Source of the DNA: Fibrobacter sp.
Lineage (GTDB): Bacteria; Fibrobacterota; Fibrobacteria; Fibrobacterales; Fibrobacteraceae
Direction: 5' to 3'
DNA length: 53,213 bases
Assembly (NCBI GenBank): GCA_012511955.1
Contig: JAAZFC010000072.1
Location: forward strand, 1-53,213
Position 1 is the first letter of the stretch, and each line of letters starts with the position of its first letter. The notes under the pieces are model-generated. The model made no database searches, was not told the DNA's origin, and worked only from the letters and a program-made list of their open reading frames with translations. The position numbers were made by a program, and so were the translations under genes. This document shows, in pieces, positions 37,653 through 46,501 of this stretch.

Positions 37653-38300
37653 ATGAGTAACACATTAAATTTTGCAGAGTTAAAAGAATTATACAATCAA
37701 GATTATAAAATTAGCCTATTTATTCGCCATGCCGAAAGAGAGGAAATTGATCCTCGGGATCCAGAAATGGGAATGGGCGCTTTATTAACTGAAACTGGAA
37801 AAGAGCAAGGGAGAAAATTAGGCGAAAAGCTGAGTTATTTTCAAGATTTTTCTTTTACTAGCAGTGCTGTAGAAAGATGCAAACAAACATGCAGAGCTGT
37901 AGCTGTGGGAGCAGGCTTGGGGGAAGACATTAGCATAGCAGAAAGCCCTTTATTTGGGATTCCGGGTGTTTATATTTCAGGAATTGAAAGTCAACATGAA
38001 ATGGAACGCTTAGGTTTTATGGAGTTTACAGAGCAGTATATCAAAAATGGAGAGGCCAAAGGAATGCGACCGGTAGGGGAGGCATCCGAAGATCTATTAG
38101 CAGAGATTTTGAAAGTATCCACAGCGAAAATGAATATTTGTGCCAGCCATGACTTATTTGTGGGAGTGCTGATGAGTCATTTGCAATTACGCACTGTAAC
38201 CATAGAAAATTGGATTAGCTTTTTAGAAGCAGTGGCTATTTTACAAGCACCTGATAAAAGCGTTAGTTATAAGATTTTCAACCCCCTAGCTGATCTATAA
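37653..38300 (+). CDS. Histidine phosphatase superfamily protein
   Basis: The product has 215 residues. The phosphoglycerate-mutase-type signature RHAEREE (normally RHG/RHA) gives the catalytic His. Supporting residues are the Arg in SSAVERCKQTCRAV and the second His in NICASHDLFVGVLM. Length and the 'LTETGKEQGRKLG' helix fit cytosolic histidine phosphatases, whose substrates vary widely. It follows the kinase by 18 bases. A role in signalling (for example SixA-like dephosphorylation of HPt domains) is possible but not supported by more than position. Confidence 0.75.
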   Translation: MSNTLNFAELKELYNQDYKISLFIRHAEREEIDPRDPEMGMGALLTETGKEQGRKLGEKLSYFQDFSFTSSAVERCKQTCRAVAVGAGLGEDISIAESPLFGIPGVYISGIESQHEMERLGFMEFTEQYIKNGEAKGMRPVGEASEDLLAEILKVSTAKMNICASHDLFVGVLMSHLQLRTVTIENWISFLEAVAILQAPDKSVSYKIFNPLADL

Positions 38301-38320
38301 ATGGCTAAATGGGCATTAAA

Positions 38321-38350
38321 AAAGGCTGGTTGCATAAGCAACCAGCCTTT
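38321..38350 (-). terminator. Rho-independent terminator of thioredoxin gene
   Basis: A perfect 13-bp stem (38321-38333 with 38338-38350) with loop ATAA is followed on the minus strand by six T residues. It may also stop the convergent phosphatase transcript on the plus strand. Confidence 0.9.
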
Positions 38351-38369
38351 AAAAGTGTAATTGTTTAAA

Positions 38370-38738
38370 CTAAGCCTTTTTTTGTTGTTCTTCGACTTCG
38401 GCACGGACTTTGTCCATGTCTAAATCTTTGATTTTTTGTATAAGTTCGTCTAAGGCAGGTTCGGGCAATACCCCAGGTTGCATATAGACCATGATGCCAT
38501 CGCGGAAAGCAGCAATGGTTGGTATAGAAGTAATGCCAAAGCTACCAGCTACTTCTCTTTCAGCCTCAGTATCGCATTTAGCGAAAGCAATGTCTTTGTG
38601 TTTTTCTGCAGCTTTTTCAAAAATTGGCCCAAACATACGACAGGGTCCGCACCACTCTGCCCAAAAGTCAATTAAAAGAATTTCGTTGTCTTTGATAGAG
38701 CTTTCTAAGTTTTCTTGGTTTAATTCAAAAGAAGCCAT
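38370..38738 (-). CDS. trxA: Thioredoxin
   Basis: The product has 122 residues from the ATG (MASFELNQ) with GAGGAG nearby; a longer in-frame start is not preceded by a ribosome site. The active site is WAEWCGPCRM, followed by the cis-Pro region ITSIPTIAAF and conserved FAKCDTEAE. The C-terminus is longer than E. coli TrxA by a charged tail (RAEVEEQQKKA). It reduces disulfides in cytosolic proteins. The stop is TAG, with TAA six codons later. It has its own promoter upstream. Confidence 0.96.
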   Translation of the reverse strand: MASFELNQENLESSIKDNEILLIDFWAEWCGPCRMFGPIFEKAAEKHKDIAFAKCDTEAEREVAGSFGITSIPTIAAFRDGIMVYMQPGVLPEPALDELIQKIKDLDMDKVRAEVEEQQKKA

Positions 38739-38781
38739 AATTATTCTCCTCTTTAAAGGGTTTTGGAACGATTGTTCTGCA

Positions 38782-38811
38782 AATATAGTAAAAAGATACA
38801 TTATTCGTCAA
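38782..38811 (-). promoter_or_regulatory. Sigma-70-type promoter of trxA
   Basis: On the minus strand TTGACG (38811-38806) and TATATT (38787-38782) have an 18-base spacer, close to the consensus, and sit about 45 bases before the trxA ATG. Confidence 0.6.
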
Positions 38812-38854
38812 GTGTTTATTTATATTATACCAACACTCAACGGAGTTATGGGAT

Positions 38855-41143
38855 ATGTATGGAATTGTTGCAGCAATATTGCTGTTGTTTGTAGGTGGTT
38901 TTGCTCAGAATATCACCAAAAGTTATGGTTGGAAAGAAGCCGCTATGGTGGAATTCGAAGCGATTGACGGAGCAAGTGAATATAAGCTTTATTATAGTGG
39001 AGAAGGGTTAAGCAAAGTTCTTGTGGATCCGCAACTTATTCGCAATTATGGGAGCCATTGGCGGGGTGATGTATTGGGCTTAAAACCAGGAACTTATACC
39101 CTCAAAGTTACAGCGGTGGTTAATGGTACTGAAAGCGCTGGAAGCTCCGCTGAAGTAACGGTTAGTGCCCATGATCGCAGCGGTTTTGCTTTTGCAAATG
39201 GGGTAGTTCCAGGTGCTTACAAGGCAGATGGCACGCTAAAAGAAAATGCCGTGGTGCTTTATGCTACGGCAAATACCATAAATACCCTTAGCATGGATGT
39301 GGTTGATGCTACGGTTAACCCTTGTGTGGGCTTGCAAAATATTTTTGATGGTTATAAAAAAGGTAAAGATCCTCGTCCTTTAGTGGTGCGCATAATAGGA
39401 CAAGTGGGGATCCCCGAGAATAATCAAAGCGGTGATTTGGTAGTTGAAAATAAAAACAATGCCCATAGCTACATCACCATAGAAGGAGTGGGTAAAGATG
39501 CGGTGATGGACGGCTGGGGTTTGCGTGTAAAAAATGCAAACAATGTGGAAGTGCGCAATTTGGGAATAATGAATGTCAGTAGCAATGAAGGTGATAATAT
39601 TGGCTTGCAACAAAATAACGAACATGTTTGGGTGCATCACATAGATATGTTTTATGGACATGCGGGCAGCGATGGCGATCAGCAAAAAGGCGATGGAGCT
39701 TTGGATTGTAAAAAATCAACCTATGTAACTTTTGCCTACAATCATTTTTGGGACACTGGTAAATCGAGTTTGCTAGGGTTGAGTGAGGGTACTACCGAAA
39801 GGCTTTATATTACCTATCATCATAATTGGTTTGATCACTCCGATTCGCGCCATCCTCGTGTGCGTTATTACTCAGCCCATGTTTACAATAACTATTACGA
39901 TGGAATATCCAAGTACGGTGCTGGTTCTACCATGGGGTCATCGATTTTTATGGAAAGCAATTATTTTCGCAATACCAGGTACCCTATGTTGATTTCTATG
40001 CAGGGTTCCGATGTTTACGATGCCTCTAAGGGTGAAAATGATTATAAAAATAAGCCCACTTTTTCTAAAGAAGATGGGGGTATTATCAAAGCATATAATA
40101 ACCATATTGAAGGAGAACAGCGCTTTGTGGCTTATGGCGATGCAAACTTCCCTAATAGCACGGTGGATTTTGATGCATACATGGTAAATACTGCTGGTGC
40201 TACAGTTCCTAGCAGTGTTAAGTCAGATAAAGGAGATAATATTTATAACAACTTTGATACCGATGCAAATATGTATGCTTATACTGCAGATAGCCCTGAA
40301 GAAGCTAAAAATAAGGTGATAGCCCAAGCCGGACGCATGGAAGGGGGAGATTTCCGTTGGACTTTTGACAATGCCGTGGACGATAAATCTTATGCTGTAA
40401 ACGCAGAATTAAAAAGTGCTTTAAATAACTATAAAACAAAATTGTTAGGTGTACAAGGGGAAGCTTCTCAACCCCAGGGATCATCCTCTAGCACAGAACA
40501 ATCTTCTTCTAGCGATAAATCTAGTAGCCAAGAATCTTCTTCTAGTAGTAAGCAAGATGAAAGCGATGATAAAGATGAAGGCGAAAGCACTAGTTTGCTC
40601 CCCATCACTACCAGTTTGCTGCACAATTTTAGTACCCAAGCTTTAGAAAGCGAATATTTGTATTTATCAGGTAATTTATCGAAGAGTAAAGGAACGCTAA
40701 ATTATAATGAAATGGTTTTGACCCAATGCTTAAAACTGGAGTCTAATACGCAAATAACCATGCAATTAGCCCAAGCATCCACGCTTAAATTGTACTTAAA
40801 CGCTTATTTCACTGGCAAAGTAAAGATAGATGGAAAAAATCACAGCGCTACAGCTGGAGTAATAAGTTTGGACTTGGACGAAGGCGAGCATAGCATTACT
40901 AAAGCTGATGTGGCAAACTTGTTTTTGCTTGAAATAACTGTGGAAAACCCCACTTTTATAAGGAAAGTACCCACTTTTGCGAAATTCCATCAAGGGCGAA
41001 TATTGCTGGATTCAGGAGCAAGGGATTTACAAATTTTTAACCTTCACGGACAACTACAGTCTAGCTATGAAAAACCAGGTTATTACATTGTGAAATACCA
41101 ACTTAATGGAAAGTCCTTGCAACAACTGTTTTTAGTGAAATAA
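38855..41143 (+). CDS. Secreted PL1-family pectate lyase with serine linker and T9SS-type end
   Basis: The product has 762 residues. A signal peptide (about 1-17) is followed by a fibronectin-like domain (about 25-105). The PL1 parallel beta-helix (about 120-430) contains VWVHHIDMFYGHAGSDGDQ, GDGALDCKKSTYVTFAYNHF and RHPRVR, which carries the catalytic Arg. A poly-serine linker (about 535-565) typical of Fibrobacter leads to a beta-sandwich of unknown type (about 580-705). The final part (DLQIFNLHGQLQ, PGYYIVKYQLNGKSLQQLFLVK cut as two pieces) is a type A sorting-like end. GGAG precedes the ATG by nine bases. The enzyme cleaves homogalacturonan by beta-elimination at the cell surface. Confidence 0.85.
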   Translation: MYGIVAAILLLFVGGFAQNITKSYGWKEAAMVEFEAIDGASEYKLYYSGEGLSKVLVDPQLIRNYGSHWRGDVLGLKPGTYTLKVTAVVNGTESAGSSAEVTVSAHDRSGFAFANGVVPGAYKADGTLKENAVVLYATANTINTLSMDVVDATVNPCVGLQNIFDGYKKGKDPRPLVVRIIGQVGIPENNQSGDLVVENKNNAHSYITIEGVGKDAVMDGWGLRVKNANNVEVRNLGIMNVSSNEGDNIGLQQNNEHVWVHHIDMFYGHAGSDGDQQKGDGALDCKKSTYVTFAYNHFWDTGKSSLLGLSEGTTERLYITYHHNWFDHSDSRHPRVRYYSAHVYNNYYDGISKYGAGSTMGSSIFMESNYFRNTRYPMLISMQGSDVYDASKGENDYKNKPTFSKEDGGIIKAYNNHIEGEQRFVAYGDANFPNSTVDFDAYMVNTAGATVPSSVKSDKGDNIYNNFDTDANMYAYTADSPEEAKNKVIAQAGRMEGGDFRWTFDNAVDDKSYAVNAELKSALNNYKTKLLGVQGEASQPQGSSSSTEQSSSSDKSSSQESSSSSKQDESDDKDEGESTSLLPITTSLLHNFSTQALESEYLYLSGNLSKSKGTLNYNEMVLTQCLKLESNTQITMQLAQASTLKLYLNAYFTGKVKIDGKNHSATAGVISLDLDEGEHSITKADVANLFLLEITVENPTFIRKVPTFAKFHQGRILLDSGARDLQIFNLHGQLQSSYEKPGYYIVKYQLNGKSLQQLFLVK

Positions 41144-41203
41144 AGTTTGCTTTGAGTTAGAAAAAGTTCATTTGCTCAATGAGAAAATACTATATATAGT
41201 GTT

Positions 41204-41719
41204 ATGACTATTTGCTATACCTATATATACGAAAAAAGTAAAATGTGCGACTATGAATTAGCTACCGATACGCTGTGTTCCCAGGTGGGTTTCGCTTTGG
41301 AAATGTTGCCTAAAAACTTTTCTCAGCGGGAAAATTTGCAAAAACTCCAAGAATTAATTTACCATCAAAACGGTTCCATTCGCGGTAAAATGGCCATATC
41401 CGCTGCGGATTTAGAATGGTTAAATCAATGGCAAAAAGATTTGCAAAGCGAACTTTATCCCCAAGGTGATGTTCCCCGAGCTAAAGAACTTTTTGTGTTG
41501 CCCGCCGGCACTGCTGGAGCTAGCGCTTTGCATTTGGCGCGCTGTCAGGCAAAGACTGTGGTGCGCATTATGGGACAACTTAAACGCGATGGCGTAGAAG
41601 TTTCCAAATTGCTTTTAGAATGGGCTAATGTAGTGGCAAATATGTTTTTCGATTTAGCCAAAACAGCGAACTCAGAATCGGGTCGGGCAGAAATTCCTTT
41701 TGTTAGTAAATCCTATTAG
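41204..41719 (+). CDS. PduO-like cob(I)alamin adenosyltransferase homologue, N-terminus reduced
   Basis: The product has 171 residues. The C-terminal half matches the ATP:cob(I)alamin adenosyltransferase fold: VLPAGTAGASALHLARCQAK corresponds to the LPGG-x-AA-LH-ART stretch, and WANVVANMFFDLAKTAN to the closing LSDLLFVLARYAN. The family's key RRAER is AKTVVRI here. The N-terminal TGDxGTT ATP-binding motif is absent: the start is MTICYTYIYEKSKMCDYEL. It may be an inactive or repurposed homologue. The start site is uncertain (ATG 41204 or 41243). It stops with TAG and is flanked by secreted-enzyme genes. Confidence 0.55.
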   Translation: MTICYTYIYEKSKMCDYELATDTLCSQVGFALEMLPKNFSQRENLQKLQELIYHQNGSIRGKMAISAADLEWLNQWQKDLQSELYPQGDVPRAKELFVLPAGTAGASALHLARCQAKTVVRIMGQLKRDGVEVSKLLLEWANVVANMFFDLAKTANSESGRAEIPFVSKSY

Positions 41720-41800
41720 CTTTGTGAACTTCTCAACGCTTTTTTGCATCAAATAAAGAAATTTCACCGTAAATGTCTTGCATAGGCTTAAATTTATGCT

Positions 41801-43474
41801 ATGCAACTACTATTTTTACTTATCGCAATGCTTTTTACCCAAGGGGAAGCTGCCCCTTGGCGTTTCGCTGTATTCGCCGATACCCAATGGCCACTAGAAT
41901 CTGATAGTGTGAGTACCGTGGGGAATCCTCACTCGGTATCGGTGGACTTTATCAACCAGATTAATGGTAGGTTACGCACTTTGCACGACATCGACTTTGT
42001 GGTGTATTTGGGCGATTTAGGCGATGCCATGGACATAGAATCCATACAGGCGCGCGCCACTTGGTTCCAAGAGCTTTACGATGCTGGAATTGGAGTATTC
42101 CCAGTGCGGGGGAACCACGATGACGGCCCCCATAGTGCGCGGGAGTTTTCTCGAGTGTTTCCCCAAACGGTGGATGGAGTGATGAACCGCACCCCCGCCG
42201 ATGCTTTTTTATGGACGGATAGCAATTTGCATCATCTGGTGCTTAGCCCTCGGGGAACTTTCCAGATGGGCAATGATTTTTCTAGTCCAGATTGTGCCCC
42301 AGGTCGCAGCTATGCCTTTGAATATCGCGGCGTAACTTTGGCGTTAATAGATCAATATATGGACGAAAGAGCTAGATATTGTGAGGCGAAAGATCAGCTG
42401 GATTGGTTAGAAAATGTATTGAGCAGTAGGGCGGATAGCACCCCTGCTTTTGTTGTTGCGCATAAGCCTTTGATTGGAGCTTGTCATGACGACAATCTAT
42501 TTGGCGATGATCCCAGTGCAGATTCTGCCAACACCACCAAGTTTATGCATATATTAAATGATAACAAGGTTTATGCCTACATATCGGGGCACGATCATTT
42601 ATTACAGCATTCATTAATTGACGAACCTGGCCCCGGGGGTAAAACCGTGGAGCAATTTATTTTCCAAGGAGCTTCTTGGAAGTTATACCCAGCTCTAGTG
42701 TCGCCCACCATTGATGAAAAATTTAATGTTCCCGCCTATGGTAAAACCCGCGAAACGCTTATTAATTCTGAAACCGGAACCATAGGTTATCAAATATTTG
42801 AGGTAGATGGCCCTAGAGTGGAGGCTAATTCCTGGGCGGCGCTTACGGGAATCACTTGGGGAGAACTCAAAGAATCCATGGATTTAAGAGATAAATTTGA
42901 AATTCGCCACCGTTGGGGATGGTCTTTGCGGGGCAAACAAACCGTGCTCAAACAAAACGATGATTTATCCGCTTTAAACGATGTTTATCAAGGCACGGAA
43001 GTTAAAATATTGTCGGGAAAGTGGAAAGCTACCACCAAAGATTTTTATAGACGAGAACTTTCGGCCTTAGCTTCTACAGACTGGCGCAGTTTGGCGGGAT
43101 TTCAAAGTGCAGTGTGGACGGTGTGGGGCTTAGAAGTGGAAAATGGTAAATGGGATACACCTACCTATACTTTATCCATGACAGTTAAGGAAGGGGCAGA
43201 TGTCAGCGATAAAACTTGTTTAATGCGATTAGAAGATGGTCATTGGCGCTGTGCGGGGGCTGAACCATTGCAAAATGGCCCTTGGAGCAGTACGCAAAAA
43301 CTGGGCGCTCAAGGCTATGATCCCGCCACTAAAACCGCTTGGGCGGTGGTGAATCGCGGCGGAGATTTTGCCGTGGGCTACGAAGGCATGACGGTTAGCA
43401 CCATGCCCAAAAGCATTAAAGAAAAAAGCGAAATTGCGGAGCCCAACTACGATTTGTTGGGTCGCAAAAAATAA
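41801..43474 (+). CDS. Secreted calcineurin-like metallophosphoesterase
   Basis: The product has 557 residues with a signal peptide (about 1-17). Metal-site motifs appear in order: FADTQ, VYLGDLGD, VRGNHDD, VVAHKP and ISGHDHLLQHS. The first motif is DTQ instead of DxH, as in some purple-acid-like members. The C-terminal half (about 330-530) is beta-rich and unknown. The last residues NYDLLGRKK resemble the start of a C-terminal sorting module cut short. Substrate cannot be predicted. It is convergent with the PL10 lyase with only two bases between stops. Confidence 0.75.
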   Translation: MQLLFLLIAMLFTQGEAAPWRFAVFADTQWPLESDSVSTVGNPHSVSVDFINQINGRLRTLHDIDFVVYLGDLGDAMDIESIQARATWFQELYDAGIGVFPVRGNHDDGPHSAREFSRVFPQTVDGVMNRTPADAFLWTDSNLHHLVLSPRGTFQMGNDFSSPDCAPGRSYAFEYRGVTLALIDQYMDERARYCEAKDQLDWLENVLSSRADSTPAFVVAHKPLIGACHDDNLFGDDPSADSANTTKFMHILNDNKVYAYISGHDHLLQHSLIDEPGPGGKTVEQFIFQGASWKLYPALVSPTIDEKFNVPAYGKTRETLINSETGTIGYQIFEVDGPRVEANSWAALTGITWGELKESMDLRDKFEIRHRWGWSLRGKQTVLKQNDDLSALNDVYQGTEVKILSGKWKATTKDFYRRELSALASTDWRSLAGFQSAVWTVWGLEVENGKWDTPTYTLSMTVKEGADVSDKTCLMRLEDGHWRCAGAEPLQNGPWSSTQKLGAQGYDPATKTAWAVVNRGGDFAVGYEGMTVSTMPKSIKEKSEIAEPNYDLLGRKK

Positions 43475-43476
43475 GC

Positions 43477-45318
43477 TTAACGGTGGGGAATTAGCCAGCG
43501 TTGGGTGGTGGAATTTTGCTGTAATTCCATAATATACAGACCTTGGGGCAATGCTATGTTTTGTTGCCCAGAACCACTTATGTAATGTTGTTGTGCCACT
43601 ACACCATTAATGTGCTTGATGTTTAGAACACTGCCGTTTGCGACATTTTGCCAATGCAAATCACCGCGATTTATGCGTATTTGCGCCAAGGGCATAGAAG
43701 CTTTCTGCTGGGAGATGGTGGGCAGTTCACAAGAAGATATTACTTTTATTTCATTATTATTCCAAGCAATCCAGTCAATGTTGGGCAGACCGTCTTCTGT
43801 AAGTGAAGTTAAGGTAAAATCGTGGGTTCCCGCAGTAAAATTGACGGTCACGGGCAATATTTCCCAGTTAGTCCAGGCTCCGGTGCTTGGAAACTCCATG
43901 TCTGCGTGTAAAACAACATCGTTTTGCGAAATTTTACCATTGCGTACGGCATTGCCTCCGTTAGCATAGCGGATATAGAGCGTAGTTTGCACATCTTGGG
44001 TGGCTTTGAGCACATAAGTTACCCTAGAACCTACTTCGTTGTCCACATTTACATAGCCGCGTCCCATAAATCCAGCGTTTTTGTCTTCAAAAACACCGAT
44101 TACTGAGCAAAAGTCTTCACCTTCTAACACTTGTGAACAAGTTTCGCTTCCACACAGGGCAAATTCGGGAACTTCTACTACGGAACTTGAACTTTGTTCT
44201 TCCGAGGAGCTAGAACTCGATGGTTCATCGGGAGTTAAAGAAGCAATGGCATTTAAATAATCGTCTTTTACGCTGAGGAGTTTGGAGCCGTAATCCCCTG
44301 CCCATTGGTATCCCAAGCGCCGTTCTTCGTCAATCTTCATAATATCTTGGGTTTTAGAAGATTCACCATTGCGATCGCAAAAGAAGTGATCATTATTATG
44401 CACTTCATAAAATCGGTACCACATTGATGCTCCAGGGGTGGGTACAAAAGTTCCTCTATTATATTTCATATCGCTAACTTTAGTGTCTTCGTACCAATTT
44501 AGAGCACCTTTAACAGCATTTTGCACCGCTGTGCTTTGGTCGGGCCAGTTCATTAAAAACCATACAACCCCACCAGATTCTGCCCCGGATTTAGACTTTA
44601 GTTCATAGGCGCGAGCAGGCTCAGGTCCATAATTGCTGGGGTTGTGCTGGGCACACCACACTGTGGGTTTGCCATCATTGATTATTTGTGCTTTTAAAAT
44701 ATAATCTACCCCTAGATTCAAAGATGCTTGGAGCTCACCGATTTGTGCGCTAGTGGCAATGTCCGAGTCAAAAGGCGGGCGGGCATCTAAAATATCTTTT
44801 AACATCACCATTAAACGCACCATGGCATTGTCGTTAAAAGTCACCATATCTGAGTAATTGTTTCGAGCAGGATAAACCTGGGGCCAGCCCCCACTGGGAT
44901 ATTGGGCGCTAAAAAGATATTCCAAAGCCTTGCGAAAAGAGTCGCGAAAGGCATTTTTATAAGTGTTATTACTGGTTTCTTTGTAGCGCAATGCCAGTAA
45001 AATCATCTCTTGCACCGTGGCATCGTTATCGATGGTGCCCAAATCTTTGCCATTGACTTTCCACCCCGATTTAGCTTCACCGTTCCATGGGTTGCGGTAT
45101 TTTTCTGCATAAGCCTTAGAAAATCCCCCATGATCCATTTGCCAAGTAGTTAAGTTATAAGTGTAAAGATCAATATCCATGCCGCTAGCCGCATTGGTCA
45201 ATTCGCTGTAACCTCTATAACGATCTAGCATTCTCGCCGCTTCTGATGGCGGACTATAAGCTGATGTTACCATGGCGCTTAAAGCACCAATTAAAAATAT
45301 TTTACTAAATAATCCCAT
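43477..45318 (-). CDS. Secreted PL10-family pectate lyase with CBM-like domain and T9SS-type end
   Basis: The product has 613 residues with a signal peptide (about 1-20). The PL10 domain (about 30-360) has SGGWPQVYPARNNYSDMVTF, NDNAMVRLMVML and TWQMDHGGFSK, which match the pectate lyase (TIGR02474-type) family. A serine linker (about 365-385) leads to a CBM35/CBM6-like module (about 390-530: YVLKATQDVQTTLYIRYANG, HDFTLTSL, PNIDWIAW). The end (LNIKHINGVV, ALPQGLYIMELQQNSTTQRW) resembles a type A sorting domain. GAGGA precedes the ATG. It complements the PL1 enzyme in pectin breakdown. Confidence 0.85.
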   Translation of the reverse strand: MGLFSKIFLIGALSAMVTSAYSPPSEAARMLDRYRGYSELTNAASGMDIDLYTYNLTTWQMDHGGFSKAYAEKYRNPWNGEAKSGWKVNGKDLGTIDNDATVQEMILLALRYKETSNNTYKNAFRDSFRKALEYLFSAQYPSGGWPQVYPARNNYSDMVTFNDNAMVRLMVMLKDILDARPPFDSDIATSAQIGELQASLNLGVDYILKAQIINDGKPTVWCAQHNPSNYGPEPARAYELKSKSGAESGGVVWFLMNWPDQSTAVQNAVKGALNWYEDTKVSDMKYNRGTFVPTPGASMWYRFYEVHNNDHFFCDRNGESSKTQDIMKIDEERRLGYQWAGDYGSKLLSVKDDYLNAIASLTPDEPSSSSSSEEQSSSSVVEVPEFALCGSETCSQVLEGEDFCSVIGVFEDKNAGFMGRGYVNVDNEVGSRVTYVLKATQDVQTTLYIRYANGGNAVRNGKISQNDVVLHADMEFPSTGAWTNWEILPVTVNFTAGTHDFTLTSLTEDGLPNIDWIAWNNNEIKVISSCELPTISQQKASMPLAQIRINRGDLHWQNVANGSVLNIKHINGVVAQQHYISGSGQQNIALPQGLYIMELQQNSTTQRWLIPHR

Positions 45319-45394
45319 AAAATCCTCATTTTTAATATCTATACTGTTAAAATACCCTTAAAATATGGAAATGGTGGGGTAATTTGGGGTTAGT

Positions 45395-45590
45395 GTTGTC
45401 CACAGACAACAAGATGAGTTTTCTCACTTACGATCGTAGAGTCACGGTCATCGAGTTTTTTTTCTACAAAATGAAAGGAAAAATTAGTGAAAAAATGTAT
45501 CGAGATGGCCCCTCTGGACGCTTCTTAGATTATTTTAACAAACCTGCACTGTCCGGTTTGTGGAGAGTCCGGAAGCTCTAAGAAGCTTAA
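45395..45590. other. Non-coding stretch with nested inverted repeats
   Basis: The 356 bases between the PL10 gene and the next gene hold no supported gene. They contain a hairpin GTTGTC-CACA-GACAAC (45395-45410) and a larger element: a perfect 10-bp stem GCTTCTTAGA/TCTAAGAAGC (45520-45529 with 45577-45586) enclosing ACAAACC/GGTTTGT (45538-45544 with 45555-45561). There is no T run, so a terminator is unlikely. It could be an unknown structured RNA or a mobile-element end. The strand is unknown. Confidence 0.4.
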
Positions 45591-45673
45591 TATTAACTTA
45601 GCTGATTAAATTCATGCGGGGACTGTGTGTTGCATCTCCCAACTAAATATGATATTATCATAAAGGAGATGCC

Positions 45674-46435
45674 ATGAAGTTAATGATTCTTGTTTCAATA
45701 TTGTGGGCTATACTTGGTTGCACTGCCATAAATTCTGCGGATCCAGTTTCTGAAGAAGATTCATAAAATTATCCGTCTAGTTCTGCTGAAGCTTCGCAAA
45801 ACTCATCATCGAGTTCGTCATTGCTAGCAATTGATGACCATTTTAATCCTAGTATAGATTTTGGGACATTTACAGATATTCGCGATAGCAATGTTTATAA
45901 AACCGTCCAAATCGGCGATCAAACCTGGATGGCCGAAAATTTGCGTTATTTACCTAGCTTAAATGGTTTTGCAAACAATGATGTTCATCCTAGATATTAT
46001 GTTTACGGATACAATTCTGATCAAGTATCTGATGCTAAAAATACTTACAACTATCAGTTTTTTGGAGCATTATATAACTGGTCCGCAGCTTTAACTGCTT
46101 GTCCTACCGGCTGGCATTTGCCTACCATAGATGAGTGGGATATTTTGATAGATTATGTAGGAGATTCAGATGATGCTGGACAAAAATTAATGGCGATTAG
46201 CGGTTGGGATTCCAATCACAATGCAATTGATGAATATGGTTTCGGGGCCTTGCCCGGCGGTGACTTTATAGTTACTGGCTTCAGCGATGTATCTGATTGC
46301 GGTTATTGGTGGACTGCCTCTAAGTATGATATGTTCTACGCTCATTTCATTTATATTCACGATGATAGCTCTGCTGTTTCTTGGACTAAAGATTTAAAGA
46401 ATCATGGGCATTCAGTGCGTTGTGTTAAGGATTAA
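45674..46435 (+). pseudogene. FISUMP lipoprotein with an in-frame TAA
   Basis: A frame begins at ATG 45674 with AAGGAG nearby and a lipoprotein signal (LWAILGC, Cys16). TAA interrupts at codon 31 (45764-45766), then the same frame continues to TAA at 46435 through a serine-rich linker (NSSSSSSLL) into the FISUMP domain: DIRDSNVYKTVQIGDQTW, MAENLRYLPSLNG, ACPTGWHLPTIDEW and GYWWTASKYD. The domain marks a large Fibrobacter paralogous family of surface proteins. Only a domain without signal would be made from an internal start (no ribosome site seen), so this copy is probably inactive or read through. Confidence 0.8.
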
Positions 46436-46501
46436 ATGTTTTCCCCGAAACCTCTTAAAATAAACTTATATTTATAATATTCTTTAATAGTTGGAGAAGT
46501 G

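Noticed and set aside
45384-45581. 65-residue frame in the gap before the FISUMP gene
   Set aside because: No ribosome site, no recognisable family, and it overlaps the inverted-repeat element.
45520-45590. Integron attC site
   Set aside because: The required RYYYAAC and GTTRRRY ends are not placed correctly around the stem, and no integrase is nearby.
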